DNA of 55,798 nt from JBQTIQ01 sp052387955 (GTDB lineage Bacteria > Actinomycetota > Acidimicrobiia > Acidimicrobiales > JACDCH01): assembly GCA_052387955.1 (NCBI GenBank), contig JBQTIQ010000005.1:1-55798 (forward strand). Direction: 5' to 3'. Positions 47,027-55,798 of this stretch are shown in pieces; position 1 is the first letter of the stretch; every line of letters begins with the position of its first letter. A model generated the notes under the pieces. The model did no database searches. It was not told the origin of the DNA and worked only from the letters and a program-made list of their open reading frames with translations. A program made the position numbers and the translations under genes.

Positions 47027-47856
47027 AAGCCGCGCCCGGTCTTCTTGCCGAGCTCGCCGACCGCCACCTTCTTGCGTAGCAACGCTGGCGGTTCGAAGCG
47101 GGGCCCGAGGACGGACGTCAGGTACTCGGCCACCGACAGGCGCACGTCGAGGCCGACCAGATCGGTCAGCCGCAACGGGCCGATCGGGAAGCGGTAGGCG
47201 AGCACCATGGCGCGGTCGATGTCCTCGGCGGTGGCGACTTGTTCCTCCAGCATCCGGACCGCCTCCAAGCCGATCGACACGCCGAGACGGCTGGTCACGA
47301 AGCCAGGTGAGTCCCGGACCTCGATGCACTCCTTCTCGAGCACCTGCACCCACCGGCGGGCGACGGCCACGGTCTGGGCATCGGTGGCCGAACCCACCAC
47401 CAGCTCCACCATCTCGGAGCGGGGGACAGGGTTGAAGAAGTGCATGCCGCAGAACCGCTCGGGCCGTTCGAGTGCCCGGGCCAGCTTGTCGATCGACAGT
47501 GAACTGGTGTTGCTGGCCAGCACGGCCGCGCCCGGATAGGCCCGCTCGGCCCGGTCGAGGACCCGGGCCTTGAGCCCCAGGTCCTCGGGCACCGCTTCGA
47601 TGACGAGGTCGGCCGGGGGCTTGGGGGCCAGCTCGGTACGGGTGCGGAACCGGGTCAGGAGCCGCTTGACGGTGGCGTCGGTATCGGGCGCGGCCTTGAA
47701 CCGCAGCCGCAGCCCGGCCTCGACCCGGCCCCGCGCCGTGCCGGCCCGGTGCTCGGACGACTCGACGACGAAGACCGTGGCGCCCGCCTCGAGCAGGCAT
47801 TGGGCGATGCCGGCACCCATGGTGCCTCCCCCGATGACGACCGCGACCTGCTTCAT
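47014..47856 (-). CDS. 3-hydroxyacyl-CoA dehydrogenase (3-hydroxybutyryl-CoA type)
   Basis: 280 aa, the length of the free-standing FadB2/Hbd class. NAD motif is IGGGTMGAG (8-16). SNTSSLSI and MHFFNPVPRSEMVELV hold the catalytic His. FVTSRLGVSIGLEAVRMLEE with DIDRAMVLAYRFPIGPLRLTD forms the C-terminal helical domain. It ends in KTGRGFYSW, diagnostic for the family. It oxidises L-3-hydroxyacyl-CoA to 3-oxoacyl-CoA with NAD+. No thiolase or enoyl-CoA hydratase is adjacent. Confidence 0.93.
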   Translation of the reverse strand: MKQVAVVIGGGTMGAGIAQCLLEAGATVFVVESSEHRAGTARGRVEAGLRLRFKAAPDTDATVKRLLTRFRTRTELAPKPPADLVIEAVPEDLGLKARVLDRAERAYPGAAVLASNTSSLSIDKLARALERPERFCGMHFFNPVPRSEMVELVVGSATDAQTVAVARRWVQVLEKECIEVRDSPGFVTSRLGVSIGLEAVRMLEEQVATAEDIDRAMVLAYRFPIGPLRLTDLVGLDVRLSVAEYLTSVLGPRFEPPALLRKKVAVGELGKKTGRGFYSW

Positions 47857-48151
47857 GGCTCACTCTGCTCGCACGTCAAGGGCCCGCCCCACGGAGGGCG
47901 CAGCCCGGACAGCGTCAGAAGCGACCACGACGACACCACGGCACGGGCACCGTAGTGCGCCACCAGCTCCGCACGGGTGGAGGGGTCTCCGCCGAGCGGT
48001 CTTGTCATCAGCCCGATCGGCCGTCCGCACCACCCGTCAGGCGTCCACCACTGGCGGTACGGACGTCCTGCTCGCCCGGGCCCGACGGGACGGCCCGACG
48101 GCCCGGCGTCATCCGTGACCTCGGCCCCGGCGGGCGCGAAGATGAGCACCA
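47857..48151. other. Intergenic region, no supported gene
   Basis: This 295-bp gap lies between the 3-hydroxyacyl-CoA dehydrogenase start and the CBM48 start. Both genes diverge from it, so promoters are expected. An open frame on the minus strand spans most of it but needs a TTG overlapping the neighbour's start codon and shows no conserved motif. I see no RNA gene or clear promoter pair. Confidence 0.45.
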
Positions 48152-48424
48152 ATGCTGAAGCGCAGCGACCCCAAGATCACCTTCGTCCTGCCCGGCGAGG
48201 TCGGCCCCGTGTCGGTGGTCGGCGACTTCAACGCCTGGGACCCGTTGGCCCATCCCCTCCGCAAGCGTTCCAACGGCACCCGTTCGGTGTCGGTGGAGCT
48301 CGGGCCCGGGCCCCACGCCTTCCGCTACCTCGCCGAAGGGGGAAGGTTCTTCGACGAGCCCGACGCCGACCTGGTCGAGCCGAACGGGTTCGGCGACTGC
48401 CATTCGGTGCTGATGGTCGACTGA
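48152..48424 (+). CDS. Stand-alone CBM48/isoamylase N-terminal-like domain
   Basis: 90 aa, the size of one early-set carbohydrate-binding module. It has KITFVLPGEVGPVSVVGDFNAW (glycogen-binding strand pair with the DFNAWDP turn), VSVELGPGPHAFRYLAEGG and a final EPNGFGDCHSVLMV. Such single-domain proteins are found beside glycogen-metabolism genes, but none is near here. It may bind glycogen or a related alpha-glucan in the cytoplasm. Confidence 0.85.
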   Translation: MLKRSDPKITFVLPGEVGPVSVVGDFNAWDPLAHPLRKRSNGTRSVSVELGPGPHAFRYLAEGGRFFDEPDADLVEPNGFGDCHSVLMVD

Positions 48425-48566
48425 TCTCCGGCCGCAGGCGATAGCTTTCGAGCAGCACGGTTGCACCCTGCGCGCCCACCCGGCACGATTTTCACGACTA
48501 TGCAGACGCCTCGTTCCGGCTCTGCCGCCGGGTGCCGGCGGCTGAGGGCTGCGCACCGAACCATTG

Positions 48567-48688
48567 GCTGGGGGGCTGCGCCCCCCCGGCCCCCATCGCC
48601 GCCCGGCTCCCTGGCGGTCGCTCGGTCGGCATCTGCTCGGTCCCGGACCTTGTTACAACGTCAAGCCTTCTCGGGACCGAGCAGATCT
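48567..48688. repeat. 122-bp two-hairpin repeat element, copy 1
   Basis: An inverted copy lies at 55551-55672 with 118 of 122 positions identical. The element has two hairpins. One is a 7-bp GC stem (GGGGGGC-TGC-GCCCCCC) near 48569-48585. The other is a perfect 15-bp stem (ATCTGCTCGGTCCCG with CGGGACCGAGCAGAT) around a loop of about 27 nt. No ORF fits inside. It fills most of the gap between the CBM48 gene and the DUF4129 gene, the rest of which shows nothing. It resembles a REP-like or non-autonomous mobile element. Confidence 0.8.
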
Positions 48689-48723
48689 AGCTCCCAGCGC
48701 GGCCCGGCACGAGCGCCGCGCTG

Positions 48724-49944
48724 ATGGCCCCCAACGGGCCGGGCCGGTCGCCCAGCCGGGGGCCGGCGGTGTTCGCGGTCGCCGCCGTGATCGCCCTCGT
48801 CGCCCTCGGCTCGACCGGAGAGGGGTTGCTGGTACCAGCGGCCAACCAGAGCGCGAGCACGGCCTCCGGGTTCCGGCTGCTGGGCATCGGCGTCGCGGTG
48901 GTGGCCACCTTGATGGTCCTCACCCCGATCGGCCGGGGGGCGTTCGTGCCCCCCGACGCCGCGGTCAGCGTGATCTTCGTCGCCGCCGCCATCATGGGCG
49001 GGCTGGCCATCGCCAGCCTCACCGCCTCCGATCTCGGCAAGGGTGAGGAGCAGGCGGGGACCGGTGGGGAGCAGGCCGGTCCCCCGCCCGCCGCCAGCGA
49101 CGCCGGGGGACAGGGAGAACAACCTCCCCCGGAAGGACCAGGGGGCGCCGGCCAGGACACAGCCCAGCGCGTGGTCATGGAGGACGGTCTGGGCGGCGAG
49201 GACGAGGTCGGTGAGCTGACCAGGAGCGGGGAAGAACGCTTCGAGCCCGGCACCGACGTCGACTTCGTCGACGGCATCGTCGCCGACACCCTCCTCGACG
49301 CCTCCGGGTCCGTCCGAGGCAACTTCCCCGAAGGCGCCGACATCCCCGAAGACGCGGCCGAGGTCGTCTCGGACGAGCCCGGGAAGCTCACGCTGGGCCA
49401 GCGGGGAACGGTGCCGGACCCGACCACGACCACCACCACCATCCCGGTGCCCCCCGAGCCGCCGGAATCGGAGTCGAACCTGCTGCTGTGGGTGCTGTGC
49501 GGGTTGGCTCTGCTGTTGTTCCTGGGGCTGTTCTCGCGTCGTCCCGAGCGGGACCCGGTCGCCTTCAGCGACGACGACGATCGGACACCCGAGCGCCGGG
49601 CAGTCGCCGATGCCGCCCTCAAGGCGTCGATCGACCGCATGCTGAGCGACAATGATCCGCGCACCGCCATTATCGGCGCCTACGGAAAGCTGCTCGACGT
49701 ACTCGAAGAGTTCGGCGCCGGCCGACGCCCCGAGGAGGGCCCGCATGAGCACCTCTACCTCGTGCTGACCCCGCTCGGGATAGATCCCGAACCGGTCCAC
49801 GACCTGGCCGAGCTCTTCGTGCTGGCCAAGTTCACCGACCGTGAGGTCACCGACGACGACCGGCTCGACGCCCTCCACCTGCTGGAGCAGGCCCGGGCCG
49901 ATCTCCGCCGGGCCGACGTCGGCCCGGAAGCCGTGCCCGTATGA
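48724..49944 (+). CDS. DUF4129-domain membrane protein
   Basis: 406 aa. Three hydrophobic helices occupy about residues 15-105. A long acidic Gly/Pro/Glu-rich extracytoplasmic segment follows (about 108-245), including a TTTTTTI linker. A further helix (NLLLWVLCGLALLLFLGLF, about 250-270) precedes a cytoplasmic DUF4129 domain (about 300-400: DPRTAIIGAYGKLLDVLEEF, LFVLAKFTDREV). DUF4129 proteins accompany MoxR and DUF58 genes, as here. Stop and next start overlap (ATGA). Confidence 0.83.
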   Translation: MAPNGPGRSPSRGPAVFAVAAVIALVALGSTGEGLLVPAANQSASTASGFRLLGIGVAVVATLMVLTPIGRGAFVPPDAAVSVIFVAAAIMGGLAIASLTASDLGKGEEQAGTGGEQAGPPPAASDAGGQGEQPPPEGPGGAGQDTAQRVVMEDGLGGEDEVGELTRSGEERFEPGTDVDFVDGIVADTLLDASGSVRGNFPEGADIPEDAAEVVSDEPGKLTLGQRGTVPDPTTTTTTIPVPPEPPESESNLLLWVLCGLALLLFLGLFSRRPERDPVAFSDDDDRTPERRAVADAALKASIDRMLSDNDPRTAIIGAYGKLLDVLEEFGAGRRPEEGPHEHLYLVLTPLGIDPEPVHDLAELFVLAKFTDREVTDDDRLDALHLLEQARADLRRADVGPEAVPV

Positions 49945-50624
49945 GCGCCGCTGGCACCGGGCCGTCGTTGGACCCCTTCGACCCCCTCCATCGGGACGCC
50001 AGCCTCCAGGCGCCGCCCAGCCGGAGCCGCCAGCCCCAGACCCGCGACGACGAGCCGCTGCTGTGGGTCGAGCGGTACGCGCCCCTCCTCACCGCCCAGG
50101 TCGCGGTAGGTGGGCTGTGCCTGGCCGGTTGGCCCCAGCACGCCACCAGCATCGCCAAGCTCACGCTGGCATCGCTCGGGGTGGCGGCCGCCGTCATCGC
50201 CGTGCAGCGGTGGTGGATCGTGTGGCGAGACGACGCTCCTGCCGCCATCGAAAAGCCACCGGAGCGCGCCCTGGTGCGGCCCGATCCCCCCGGGCTCATC
50301 TCGGCCCGGACCGGGGTCCTCGCCATCGGGCGGGTGCGCAAGGACGTCCTACCGATGGGTGTGCCGACGTTGAACCGGCTCCGGGAGATGGCCCGGGGCG
50401 TGCTGCGCCGGCGAGGGGTGGAAGGTCCCGACCCGCTCAAGTCGGCCGAAGCGCAGGAGCTCCTGTCGCCCGAGACCTACCGGACCCTGACGACCGACCC
50501 GTTCGACCTGGCCCGTGCCGAGACGTTCAAACCGACACCCGAGGACGTGGCCGAAGCGGTGCACGCCATGCTCGACGAACTCCAGATCCTCGACGGGGCC
50601 CGCGATGTGAAGGGATACCAATGA
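49941..50624 (+). CDS. Membrane-associated protein of the MoxR-DUF58 cluster
   Basis: 227 aa. Polar N-terminus, two adjacent hydrophobic segments (about 50-63 and 70-85), then a soluble C-terminal part with LISARTGVLAIGRVRKDVLPM, LNRLREMARGVLRRR and PEDVAEAVHAMLDELQ. I recognise no family. ATG49941 overlaps the DUF4129 stop, and its own TGA (50622-50624) overlaps the ATG of an 11-codon micro-ORF. It is probably a structural partner in the MoxR/DUF58 system. Confidence 0.7.
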   Translation: MSAAGTGPSLDPFDPLHRDASLQAPPSRSRQPQTRDDEPLLWVERYAPLLTAQVAVGGLCLAGWPQHATSIAKLTLASLGVAAAVIAVQRWWIVWRDDAPAAIEKPPERALVRPDPPGLISARTGVLAIGRVRKDVLPMGVPTLNRLREMARGVLRRRGVEGPDPLKSAEAQELLSPETYRTLTTDPFDLARAETFKPTPEDVAEAVHAMLDELQILDGARDVKGYQ

Positions 50625-50684
50625 GCGAACTCGTGAGCGGATCAGCCAGCCAATGAGCGAACTCGTGAGCGAATCAGCCAACAA
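50621..50684 (+). repeat. Tandem 32-bp direct repeat
   Basis: Units 50621-50652 and 50653-50684 share 28 of 32 bases, beginning ATGAGCGAACTCGTGAGCG. Each starts with an ATG overlapping a TGA. The unit thus duplicates a start codon and the first codons (MSELVS) of a micro-ORF. Confidence 0.8.
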
Positions 50685-50762
50685 CGCACGTTTCGCTCAT
50701 CGGTCGCAACCGGTGCGACCGCCGATGGGTCACCGCGGGCACGAGACGGGCAAGGGGAACCG

Positions 50763-50766
<4 letters not shown>
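50653..50766 (+). CDS. Possible 37-aa microprotein coupling into moxR
   Basis: ATG50653 opens 37 codons (MSELVSESANNARFAHRSQP, then a basic Gly/His-rich tail) ending at TGA 50764-50766, which overlaps the moxR ATG at 50763. Its own ATG overlaps the TGA of an 11-codon ORF (50621-50656) that in turn overlaps the stop of the upstream gene. The unbroken chain of ATGA junctions suggests translational coupling through the spacer; whether the peptide itself matters is unknown. Confidence 0.4.
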
Positions 50767-51772
<1,006 letters not shown>

Positions 51773-51782
<10 letters not shown>

Positions 51783-53101
51783 GCCCACCGGGCTCCCTCG
51801 AGCCCCCTCACGCCCTCGACCTGCGCGGTGGCCGGCTCGACCAACGGCTGCTGGCCTACCTCGCCGGTTCGCTGGTCGGCTTCATGGGCGCCCTCGCCCT
51901 CGGGCGGGCAGAGCTGGCGGCGGCGTCTGCCGCCTTCGCCGTGCTGGCCGCCATCGGCGTGCTCGACCGTCGGGCGCCGGGGGTGCACTCGACGATCACC
52001 CTGTCCTCCTTCCGGGTGCTCGAGGGAGACACGGTGGAGGGCGAGATCGTGCTCGGGTGGCGGGGCGTGGCCTCCCTCGACGCCATCCTCACCCCGCTCC
52101 CCGGCGTCGAACCGATCGAGCCCAGCCCAGTGCTGGGGTGGTCGCTGCCCAGCGGCAAAGGCCCCGTCCGACTGCACTTCAAGGTGCGGGCCACAGGGTG
52201 GGGACGGCACCAGTTGGGCCAGCTCCAGGTCCGGGTCCGCCGGGGTTGGGGGCTCGTCACCTGGGATGTGATCGCCGGTCCCGGCCCGGTGCTGCGGGTA
52301 TTGCCCGAGAGCACCCGGATGGACCGGCTGTTGCCGCCGACCGAGCCCCGGACCGTGGCCGGCGCCCACCTGTCGCGCTGGCGGGGACAGGGCACCGATT
52401 TCGCCGAGATGCGCCACTACTCGCCCGGCGACCGGCTAAGGGACCTCAACTGGGCCGCAACCGCCCGGACCGGCGAACCCTGGGTGCTGGTGCACCACCC
52501 CGAGCGGTCCGGGACCGTGCTGTTGCTGGTCGACTCGTTCTTCGACGGCAGCAGCCACTCGATGGAGGCGCTGACCCGTGGCGCCCGATCAGCGTGGGCG
52601 GTCGCCTATGCCCATCTGCGGGCGCAGGACCGCGTCGGTGTGCTGGCCGTGGGATCGGTGCCGGCGTGGCTGTCGCCGACATCGGGCCGGCGGGCGCGCT
52701 GGAAGGTCCTCGACGAGCTCCTGACCGTGGGCGGCGGCGCCGCCGCCCGTGACCAGCGCCAGGCCCAGGGCCATTCCCGGGCCCTCGTCCCCCCCGCCGC
52801 CCTGGTAGTGGCCATCACCCCGTTGCGATCGACCGAGTTCGTACGCAACCTCGTGCACCAGCGCCGCACGGGCCGTACCACGGTCGCCCTCGTCGTCGAC
52901 ACCGCCGACCTGCTGCCGCCCCCTCGCGACCCGGTCGAGAGGGCGGCCCAGGCCATCTGGCTGGCCGAGCGGGACGCCCTCCGACAGGAGCTCTCGCACG
53001 CCGGCGTACCCAGCGCCGTCATCCGCGACGCCTACGAGGTGACCGGCGCGGTGCAACGGCTGCGGCGCACGGTCTCGACCCACCGTCAGACGATGAAATG
53101 A
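51773..53101 (+). CDS. DUF58 domain protein
   Basis: 442 aa from GTG51773 inside the 3' end of the MoxR gene. Two hydrophobic helices (about 30-65) are followed by a beta-rich region. The DUF58 signature is GTDFAEMRHYSPGDRLRDLN (about 206-225), then WAATARTGEPWV and a vWA-like domain with LLLVDSFFDGSS (a DxS-type metal site). DUF58 proteins are obligate neighbours of MoxR ATPases. The coupling and gene order match the common actinobacterial MoxR-DUF58 operon. Confidence 0.9.
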
Positions 53102-53162
53102 GCATCGCCATCGCCTCCACCAGATGGGCCAGCTGCGCCGGCCGGACCGATCGGTGGGGACG

Positions 53163-53744
53163 ATGACGGCGCCGTTCGGGAACGGGCGGGGCCAGGACGC
53201 CGACGTCGTCATGGGCATGGCCTCGGACCGGGTACGGGCCGCCACCCAGGCCCTCGCCGTCGACTGGACCCCCGACCGCAAAGGCCTCGCCCGCAGCGCC
53301 GTCGGCGCCGCCATCGCCACCGCGGTGGCGGCGATCGTGGTGTCCCGGAACCTGCCTGCCGCGCTGTTCAACGGGTTCGTGTTCACCGGCACGACGGTGA
53401 TGGCGGTGTTCGTCCGCAAGGCGGTCGTGGTGCAGATGGTCATGGGCGTGGTGCTGGTGTGGGCCAGCTTCGTGACCTCCGACGCCCTCAACCCGGGCGT
53501 GGTCTTGGTCATCGCCGGCGTCGTTCTCGCTTGCGAGCTCGCCGGCGCCACCGCCGAGTTCCGGGTGATCGTCCCCCGCGACCCCGGGCCTGAGGTGCGC
53601 CGGGCCTTCATCGCCTCGTTGTTCGCCGCCGGCGTCTCGGGCGCGGTGGTCGGTGTCGCCGCCCTCCCCGGTCCCACCGGCGTGGCGTCTACCGCCCTCG
53701 CCGCTCTCGGCGTGCTGATCGCCGCCGTCATGCTGGGACGTTGA
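53163..53744 (+). CDS. Membrane protein of the MoxR-DUF58 cluster
   Basis: 193 aa from ATG53163 (GGTGGGG just upstream). A soluble N-terminal 45 residues precede about five hydrophobic helices (AVGAAIATAVAAIVVS, FTGTTVMAVFVRKAVVV, VMGVVLVWASFV, VLVIAGVVLACELAG and two at the C-terminus). No motif indicates function. It follows the DUF58 gene by 61 bp and is the last gene of the cluster, before a tandem repeat. Confidence 0.7.
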   Translation: MTAPFGNGRGQDADVVMGMASDRVRAATQALAVDWTPDRKGLARSAVGAAIATAVAAIVVSRNLPAALFNGFVFTGTTVMAVFVRKAVVVQMVMGVVLVWASFVTSDALNPGVVLVIAGVVLACELAGATAEFRVIVPRDPGPEVRRAFIASLFAAGVSGAVVGVAALPGPTGVASTALAALGVLIAAVMLGR

Positions 53745-53812
53745 GTTCGCCCTCGTTAGCTCGCTCGCTCGGCTCGTTCCGTTCCGGCGAGTACGTAAGT
53801 GGGGCTGGGTTG

Positions 53813-53982
53813 GTTCAGCTGACCGCCGACGTGAGCGCCGGAGCGCCAGCGTAGGCGCGGTTACGCGCGGCCTGCGTGGCCGGGGAACGCAGCTAGCGTT
53901 CAGCTGACCGCCGACGCGAGCGCCGGAGCGCCAGCGTAGGTGCGGTTACGCGCGGCCTGCGTGGCCGGGGAACGCAGCTAGC
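53813..53982. repeat. Tandem duplication of an 85-bp unit
   Basis: Units 53813-53897 and 53898-53982 match at 83 of 85 positions. Each contains CAGCTGACCGCCGAC, a small palindrome GCGCGGTTACGCGC and ends AACGCAGCTAGC. The second unit includes the TAG stop of the convergent carotenoid oxygenase gene (53978-53980). The rest of the 233-bp gap shows no ORF. Confidence 0.88.
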
Positions 53983-55465
53983 TCGGCGCCCAGTTGCCGT
54001 GGAAGCCGTGGGGGACACGGGTGGGGAGGTGGACCTGGGCCACCGTCTCCAGCGTCGCCGCGTCGAGCAGCTCGAGGTCGCTGCGATCGGTGGCGGCGTC
54101 GTGCACGTACCCCATCAGCACCCCGTCGTCCTCGGCTGCGCCGGGCCCGGACGGTACGAACACGAACTCGCCCGGTGTGCGGCCGGCGCCGAGGTGGCGT
54201 ACGTCGGTCGTCCCGGCCACGAGGTCGTGGCGCATGACGGTGCCCGACGGCTCGAGCTGCTTGCCGTCGGCGTCACCGCCGCCGTTGCGGGCCGGCCCGG
54301 CCTCGATGCCGACGCTGTAGCCGTAGCGGTGGCGCAGGCCGAGACGCCGTTCGTCGACCCGGGGGAACTCCTGGCCCCGGTCGTCGAGGCGGGACTCGAG
54401 CACCTTGCCGGCGCTGAGGTCGATGGTCCAGCGGTCGAGGGTGGGGACCCCCTCGTTGGGGCCGAGGCGGTGGGTGGCGAACATCTTGGGATGGCGAACC
54501 ACGTCGAGCACGATCTTGTCGCCGTCGTCGTAGGCGTTGAGCGGATGGAACACGTAGCACGGCTCGACGTCGAACCAGCGCACGTCCTTGGGCCCGCCGT
54601 TGCGGGGTAGTACGCCAACCCGAGGAGGGTAGGCGGGGTCCCAGCCGTAGGGCAGCAGCTTGTTGTCGCCCAGCTTGGCCATCACGCCGGCCAAGGCGCC
54701 GGGCACCCGCATGTGACCGACGGTGAGCTTGGCGAAGAAGGCGCTCGGGCGGCGCAGCCATCGGGGCATGACCGTCGACGCCGCCACCGGGTCGAAGGTG
54801 ACCGGCAGGTCGTAGATGACGACATGGTCCCGGGTCAACGAGAAGTCGTGCATCATCGGGCTGCCGGAGACCTTGACGAAGACGCTGTGGCGGACCCGGC
54901 CGTCGGTGCCGGTGACCGAGTAGCGCACCCGGTTGGCCCAGCCCCAGTAGTAGGAGATGGCGTGAAGTTCGCCAGTCTCGGGATCGAGCTTGGGATGGGC
55001 GGTGTAGCCCCCCTTGAGGGTGCCGTCGAAGTCGCAGACCTGGACGGTCTCGAGCTCGTCGGTGAGCTCGTAGGGCCGCGCCCCGCCCTCCACCAGGGCG
55101 AGGGTCCGGCCGGCGTGGGCGATCACGTTGGTGTTGGCCGGGAAGTCGAAGCCGGCGTGGACCTTGCCGGGCCGGCGCGGCTCGCCCAGGGCGCCGGCAA
55201 CGTCGCCCGAACGCACCCACCGATTGCGGTACCACTCGGCCTTGCCGTCACGCAGGCGCACGCCGTGCACCATGCCGGCGCCGAGGAACCAGTGGTAGAT
55301 CGCCGGGTCGGCGTCACCGATGGGGTTCGGCCCGTTGCGCAGGTAGCGGCCGTCCAGCTGCGCCGGGATGGTGCCCGTCACCGGGAGGTCGAAGGCGGTG
55401 GTCTCTTCGGAGACGGGCCCGAAGTTCTCCTCCAGGTACCGGTTGTGGACGGTGGCGACGGTCAT
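53978..55465 (-). CDS. Carotenoid oxygenase (RPE65/CCD family)
   Basis: 495 aa from ATG55465, preceded by GGGAGGG. The four Fe(II)-binding histidines are visible at 157 (YTAHPKLD), 206 (MMHDFSLT), 307 (YVFHPLNAYDD) and 489 (HGFHGNW). RYLRNGPNP near the N-terminus and the beta-propeller spacing fit the family. The reaction is oxidative cleavage of a carotenoid or apocarotenoid, or in some members a stilbene, to aldehydes. No carotenoid biosynthesis gene is nearby. Its last codons fall in the 85-bp tandem repeat. Confidence 0.93.
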   Translation of the reverse strand: MTVATVHNRYLEENFGPVSEETTAFDLPVTGTIPAQLDGRYLRNGPNPIGDADPAIYHWFLGAGMVHGVRLRDGKAEWYRNRWVRSGDVAGALGEPRRPGKVHAGFDFPANTNVIAHAGRTLALVEGGARPYELTDELETVQVCDFDGTLKGGYTAHPKLDPETGELHAISYYWGWANRVRYSVTGTDGRVRHSVFVKVSGSPMMHDFSLTRDHVVIYDLPVTFDPVAASTVMPRWLRRPSAFFAKLTVGHMRVPGALAGVMAKLGDNKLLPYGWDPAYPPRVGVLPRNGGPKDVRWFDVEPCYVFHPLNAYDDGDKIVLDVVRHPKMFATHRLGPNEGVPTLDRWTIDLSAGKVLESRLDDRGQEFPRVDERRLGLRHRYGYSVGIEAGPARNGGGDADGKQLEPSGTVMRHDLVAGTTDVRHLGAGRTPGEFVFVPSGPGAAEDDGVLMGYVHDAATDRSDLELLDAATLETVAQVHLPTRVPHGFHGNWAPS

Positions 55466-55550
55466 GGCGGTCCCTCCCGGTCGGGCACGCCGCTCATTGT
55501 GCCCCCCGGCAGGGGTGAGCGCGGCGTCGGGCGCCACCGGGCCGGACGCC

Positions 55551-55672
55551 AGATCTGCTCGGTCCCGGGAAGGCTTGACGTTGTGACATGTTCCGGGACC
55601 GAGCAGATGCCGACCGAGCGACCGCCAGGGAGCCGGGCGGCGATGGGGGCCGGGGGGGCGCAGCCCCCCAGC
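55551..55672. repeat. 122-bp two-hairpin repeat element, copy 2 (inverted)
   Basis: Reverse complement of 48567-48688 with four mismatches, all near the loop of the long hairpin. It lies just upstream of the carotenoid oxygenase gene and just after the SGNH-hydrolase gene. Together the two copies enclose the whole DUF4129-MoxR-DUF58-carotenoid oxygenase segment of about 6.9 kb. Confidence 0.82.
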
Positions 55673-55715
55673 TAGCGCGATCGCGACGGTGCGACCGCGC
55701 CGCTCGCCGGTCGGC

Positions 55716-55798
55716 TCACCACTGGTAGCCGGCGGCGTCGGCCACCGCCGCCAGCGTGACCTGGCCTTGGCGGCTGGGGTGGAAGTGGTCGATGGCGC
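55716..55798 (-). CDS. SGNH/GDSL hydrolase, C-terminal end (runs off right edge)
   Basis: The last 26 codons of a leftward gene are visible, ending GYQW and TGA 55716-55718. They include IDHFHPSRQGQ, the block V DxxH motif (Asp and catalytic His) of SGNH/GDSL esterases, followed by a typical short helix. The rest of the gene lies beyond the window, so substrate and signal peptide cannot be judged. Confidence 0.65.
   Translation of the reverse strand, partial: AIDHFHPSRQGQVTLAAVADAAGYQW

Noticed and set aside
47853..48152. Open frame of 99 codons on the minus strand between the 3-hydroxyacyl-CoA dehydrogenase and CBM48 genes.
   Set aside because: It needs a TTG overlapping the neighbour's start codon, has no ribosome site or conserved motif, and long open frames are expected by chance at this GC content.

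Overview
High-GC chromosomal DNA, almost certainly from an actinomycetote. The evidence is the dense GC-rich coding with GTG/TTG starts, a DUF3039 protein, a TIGR03086-like (mycothiol-enzyme-related) fragment, an F420-type LLM oxidoreductase and an HxlR regulator. Gene style suggests an environmental lineage such as Acidimicrobiia, but that is inference. No rRNA, CRISPR array or complete insertion sequence is visible.

Layout. (1) 1-9.2 kb: envelope and sugar genes. These are a membrane-protein fragment, a cytochrome b561-like/molybdopterin oxidoreductase fusion, two exported proteins, a SAM methyltransferase coupled to a DUF2064 glycosyltransferase, a divergent response regulator/histidine kinase pair, a dTDP-sugar 4-epimerase and a GT2 glycosyltransferase. 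(2) 9.4-11.3 kb: a ThDP-dependent acetolactate-synthase-like enzyme, then tRNA-Glu(CTC). (3) 11.45-23.46 kb: the main discovery, a tightly overlapping six-gene operon next to the tRNA. It encodes a SNF2 helicase with DUF3883, a DUF1156 DNA methyltransferase, an AAA ATPase, a PIN nuclease, an RNA-ligase-like nucleotidyltransferase and a DUF499 ATPase with an N-terminal Swt1-type HEPN domain. The helicase/methyltransferase/DUF499 core resembles DISARM-related predicted defence systems. The PIN + RNA ligase + HEPN content points to an RNA-cleaving and RNA-repairing arm that I do not recognise as a described system.

(4) 23.5-38.2 kb: a border zone rich in broken genes. It holds an ISL3 transposase N-terminus, two other gene remnants, a split alpha-L-rhamnosidase, a multiply lesioned aldehyde dehydrogenase, an arginase lacking its central metal-binding motifs and a truncated TIGR03086 protein. 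Intact genes are mixed in: CorA, rhodanese, DUF3039, HxlR with a divergent SnoaL-rhodanese fusion, fructosamine kinase, DUF445 and DUF2207. (5) 38.2-47.9 kb: catabolism. A flavin reductase, a flavin-dependent aromatic monooxygenase, a plant-type ferredoxin and an extradiol dioxygenase form an operon for aromatic hydroxylation and meta-cleavage, with a terminator-like hairpin at its end. Around it are an LLM oxidoreductase, an aldehyde dehydrogenase, an alcohol dehydrogenase and a 3-hydroxyacyl-CoA dehydrogenase. (6) 48.1-55.8 kb: a DUF4129/MoxR/DUF58 cluster and a carotenoid oxygenase, enclosed by two inverted 122-bp repeat elements (118/122 identical). It also holds an 85-bp tandem duplication and a 32-bp duplication that makes a chain of micro-ORFs. 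A SGNH-hydrolase C-terminus runs off the right edge.
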